Shown here: in pieces, positions 46,529 through 48,813 of the stretch
How positions within the stretch are numbered: position 1 is the first letter of the stretch
Layout of the letters: each line of letters begins with the position of its first letter
Source of the DNA: JAFAVZ01 sp036009105
GTDB lineage: Bacteria; Acidobacteriota; Thermoanaerobaculia; Gp7-AA8
Assembly: GCA_036009105.1 (NCBI GenBank)
Contig: DASYMJ010000352.1
Coordinates: 1-48,813, forward strand
Direction: 5' to 3'
DNA length: 48,813 bases
Translations under genes and position numbers: made by a program
The notes under the pieces: generated by a model
The model's input: the letters and a program-made list of their open reading frames with translations, nothing else
Database searches by the model: none
What the model was told of the DNA's origin: nothing

Positions 46529-48748
46529 CCTCGCGTAATACCCCGAAACCGTCCTTACCTTCGCGTTCGGCACCTCCACCGTGATCCGCCGCCAGGTGCC
46601 GGGCTTCGCGTCGCTGGCCGCGACGAACGACAGCAGATACTGCCCCAGGATCTCCGCGCGGATGGTCTGGAAGATGGCCGGCAGCTGCTCCGACTTCGGG
46701 CCGTACACCACCAGGCCGCCGCTGATGCTGGTGATGTTCTCCAGGGCGCTGCCGAAGCGGCTCATGTTGCCGAACGGCGGCACCACCACGTAGATCGGCA
46801 CGCCGGTCTCGCGGGCCATGCGGATGCAAACCTCGGCGCTCTGCTGGCTCGCCCCTTCCCGCGCGTCGGTCAGCACCACCAGGGCCCTCTTGCCCCCCAC
46901 GTTGCGGAACTGCTGGAGGCTGAAGGCGATCGCGTCGTAGAGCGAGGTGCCGCCGGCCGGGCGGATGTCGAACACCGCGTTCTGCAGCGAGCTCACGTCG
47001 GACGTCGCGGAGCGGACCACGTGCGGCAGCTCGTCGAAGGCGACCACGAACATCTTTTCGCGCTGCGAGGTGACCGCGGTCTGCACGAAGAGGTCCGCGA
47101 TCTCCAGCACGTCGAGCAGCAGCGGCCGCATGCTGGCCGAGGCGTCGATGGCCAGGCCGATCGTGACCGGCTCCTCCGGGTTGTCGCGCACGGTCAGCTC
47201 CACCGGTTTCCCTTCGTCGCGCACGGCGAAGCTCTTCGCCACGAGGTTCGGAACGCGATCGCCCGCCCGGTCGACCACCGTCGCCGCGAAGTTGACCGCC
47301 GCCACCTCCACGTTCGCCACGAAGCCGCTGGAGTTGTACGTCCGCGTATCCTCGGCCGAGACGCCATCGTCGAGCGTGGCCACCGCGCGCAGGTAGCCGA
47401 AGCCGTTCGGCACCTGCAGCTGATGGCGGAACGGCGGCTTCTCCAGCGTCGCCACCTTCTCGTCGTTCCAGAACAGCTCGAGCGAGGTGAGCCTCCGCCC
47501 CTCCGGCACCTGCGCGTCGGCCTCGATCGTCGTCGTGCCGGTGAGCGTCTCGGTGACCGGCGAGATGATGGAGACGCGGAAGAGATCGATCTGATCGTTG
47601 ATGGTGGTGATCGCCTCGCCGACCGGAGCGCCGGCGCGGTCGTAGGCGATCGCCTTGATGGTGCGCAGGCGCGGCGGCGACCCGACGTCGAGGCGCGCCT
47701 GGAACGGCGCCTTCGTGGCGACGGCCGCATAGGCGCCATCGAGGAAAAAAGCAACTTTCGCTACATGGGGTGCAGTGACGGCCACGAAGTTCGCCCGCCC
47801 GGTGATCGATGCGCGCGGCGGCGGCACCACGCGGATGGTGGTCGTCGTGGCGGACGCTTCGGCCGGCACCTCGATCACCGTCTCCCCCAGGCTGCGCAGC
47901 GTGCTTCGCGCCGCGGCCGCGGCCTCGCTGTCCGGCTTCGCCAGCTCCAGCGCGCGGCGGTACGCGCGCGCGGCGCCGGCGCGGTCGTGCTCGAGGTAGC
48001 GGATCACGCCGATGGCCACCCACCCGTCCGCCGCGTTCTCCGGCCATTTCGTGCTGTTCACGAGGCGCATCAGGTCGATCAGCGCGCGGTCGCGCGACGT
48101 GCGGTCCTGGCGCATCATCAGGTAGCTGCTGAACTCGACGTACATCTGGGCGAACTCCGCGCGGTCCGCCTTGCCGCTCTTCTCGAACCGCTCGCGGGCC
48201 TTCGTGAAGCGGGCCAGCCCTTCCCGCATCAACCCCAGCCGCATCTGCACGTCGCCCAGAATGAGGTCCGCCTCGGCCGGATCGGTGACGCGCCGCTCGC
48301 CGCTCCGCACCAGCTGCTTCGTCTCGGTGCGCAGATCGCTCAGCCACGTGGTGTAGAGGTTCGGCTCGCTGATTTTCGGGAAGAGCGTGAGCACCTCTCC
48401 CGTCCCGTCGAGCGCCGCGACGACCGGCAATTTGAGGTCCTTGTCCGCCAGCGCCTTCACCGCGGCGGACGGACTGGCGATGTCGATGCGCACCAGCACG
48501 AAGTTGCGCTCCAGATGCAGGATTGGCGCATGCGTCTCGGCGGCGGCCATCGCCTTGTCCGGCTTGACCATGCACGGCCCGCAGCCGGAGCGGACGTAGG
48601 CGACGACCAGCTTCTTCTCCGCCCGCGCCTTCTGCAGCGCGGCGTCGAGGTCGGTCAGCCAGGAGACACTGCCGTCATCCGCCCGCGAGACGGGCGCGAA
48701 GAGCAGTGCAATCATCAGGAAAAGCAATGACGCGCGGAATGACGGCAA
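46526..48748 (-). CDS. Exported thioredoxin-TPR-VWFA protein
   Basis: 740 residues from a TTG at 48748 with GGAGG 6 nt upstream; the longer reading to 48808 starts inside a heptad repeat. A signal peptide (SLLFLMIALLFAPVSRA) is followed by a thioredoxin-like domain with a CGPC active site (AYVRSGCGPCMVK), a TPR-like helical stretch (about 175-280), Ig-like beta modules, and a C-terminal VWFA domain with a complete MIDAS, AIDASASMRP, and VVLTDAREGASQQ. A C-terminal beta tail ends VSGYYAR. The combination suggests a periplasmic protein joining redox to protein binding; no known pathway assigned. Confidence 0.85.
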   Translation of the reverse strand: MPSFRASLLFLMIALLFAPVSRADDGSVSWLTDLDAALQKARAEKKLVVAYVRSGCGPCMVKPDKAMAAAETHAPILHLERNFVLVRIDIASPSAAVKALADKDLKLPVVAALDGTGEVLTLFPKISEPNLYTTWLSDLRTETKQLVRSGERRVTDPAEADLILGDVQMRLGLMREGLARFTKARERFEKSGKADRAEFAQMYVEFSSYLMMRQDRTSRDRALIDLMRLVNSTKWPENAADGWVAIGVIRYLEHDRAGAARAYRRALELAKPDSEAAAAARSTLRSLGETVIEVPAEASATTTTIRVVPPPRASITGRANFVAVTAPHVAKVAFFLDGAYAAVATKAPFQARLDVGSPPRLRTIKAIAYDRAGAPVGEAITTINDQIDLFRVSIISPVTETLTGTTTIEADAQVPEGRRLTSLELFWNDEKVATLEKPPFRHQLQVPNGFGYLRAVATLDDGVSAEDTRTYNSSGFVANVEVAAVNFAATVVDRAGDRVPNLVAKSFAVRDEGKPVELTVRDNPEEPVTIGLAIDASASMRPLLLDVLEIADLFVQTAVTSQREKMFVVAFDELPHVVRSATSDVSSLQNAVFDIRPAGGTSLYDAIAFSLQQFRNVGGKRALVVLTDAREGASQQSAEVCIRMARETGVPIYVVVPPFGNMSRFGSALENITSISGGLVVYGPKSEQLPAIFQTIRAEILGQYLLSFVAASDAKPGTWRRITVEVPNAKVRTVSGYYAR

Positions 48749-48783
48749 TCGGGTCCTCCGCGGTACCGGCAGGGGAGAGGATA

Positions 48784-48805
48784 ACAGTTGTCGGTTGTCA
48801 GTTGG
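48784..48805. repeat. Heptad-repeat arm H10 (GTTGTCA family) at the right edge
   Basis: GTTGTCG and GTTGTCA units next to the window end. The partner arm would lie beyond the edge. Confidence 0.6.
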
Positions 48806-48813
48806 CACGAACG

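Overview
The window is GC-rich and densely coded, with short intergenic gaps. It looks like a chromosomal segment of a Gram-negative, type IV-piliated bacterium, most likely an Acidobacteriota member. The case for Acidobacteriota is inference: two secreted VWFA proteins of the acidobacterial type, a PadR regulator beside a secreted protease, a DUF885 peptidase, stand-alone PilT and GAF-PilB ATPases, and a stand-alone catalytic methylmalonyl-CoA-mutase-type subunit. I saw no rRNA, tRNA, CRISPR array, prophage or transposase.

Layout. 1-10170 (minus strand): a frameshifted SNF2/SWIM helicase running off the left edge, rtcB, a locally duplicated rtcB-ftsK junction, ftsK, a frameshifted TPR protein, a DUF5684 membrane protein, a mutase large subunit, a truncated crotonase and a zinc-ribbon protein. 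10214-15367: a VapBC-like pair, then a small lipid or specialised-metabolite island (acyl carrier protein and acyltransferase on plus; acyl-AMP/CoA ligase and methyltransferase on minus), then a secreted Ig-like protein. 15377-19810 (minus): alaS, recX, pilT. 19943-25757: a PadR regulator divergent from a two-lobed aspartyl-protease lipoprotein, an esterase, secreted and membrane hypotheticals, and an EAL phosphodiesterase. 25764-38009 (mostly minus): PlsC-type acyltransferase, DUF72, LuxR-type regulator, VWFA protein, DUF2231-Rieske protein, GAF protein, mutM, PstS-like lipoprotein, DUF885 peptidase, receiver-like protein. 38091-43982: a CheY-like regulator and a full cyanophycin cassette (small proline-rich ORF, cphA, isoaspartyl dipeptidase, cyanophycinase), with a second cyanophycinase converging on it. 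44137-48748 (minus): GAF-PilB ATPase and a thioredoxin-TPR-VWFA exported protein.

Working together. CphA would build the Asp/Arg polymer cyanophycin, a cyanophycinase would cut it to beta-Asp-Arg, and the isoaspartyl dipeptidase would release the amino acids, so synthesis and mobilisation of a nitrogen store sit in one overlapping operon. PilT and GAF-PilB are the retraction and extension motors of a type IV pilus whose other parts lie elsewhere.

The most unusual signal is non-coding. Ten intergenic sites carry arrays with a strict 7-nt period. Eight are inverted-repeat hairpins that begin at or within a few bases of a stop codon. They fall into four sequence families with the same architecture. 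A separate GC-rich palindrome occurs three times, also at stop codons. About ten genes have a TANNNT -10 box only 6-12 nt before the start codon, which suggests leaderless or nearly leaderless mRNAs.
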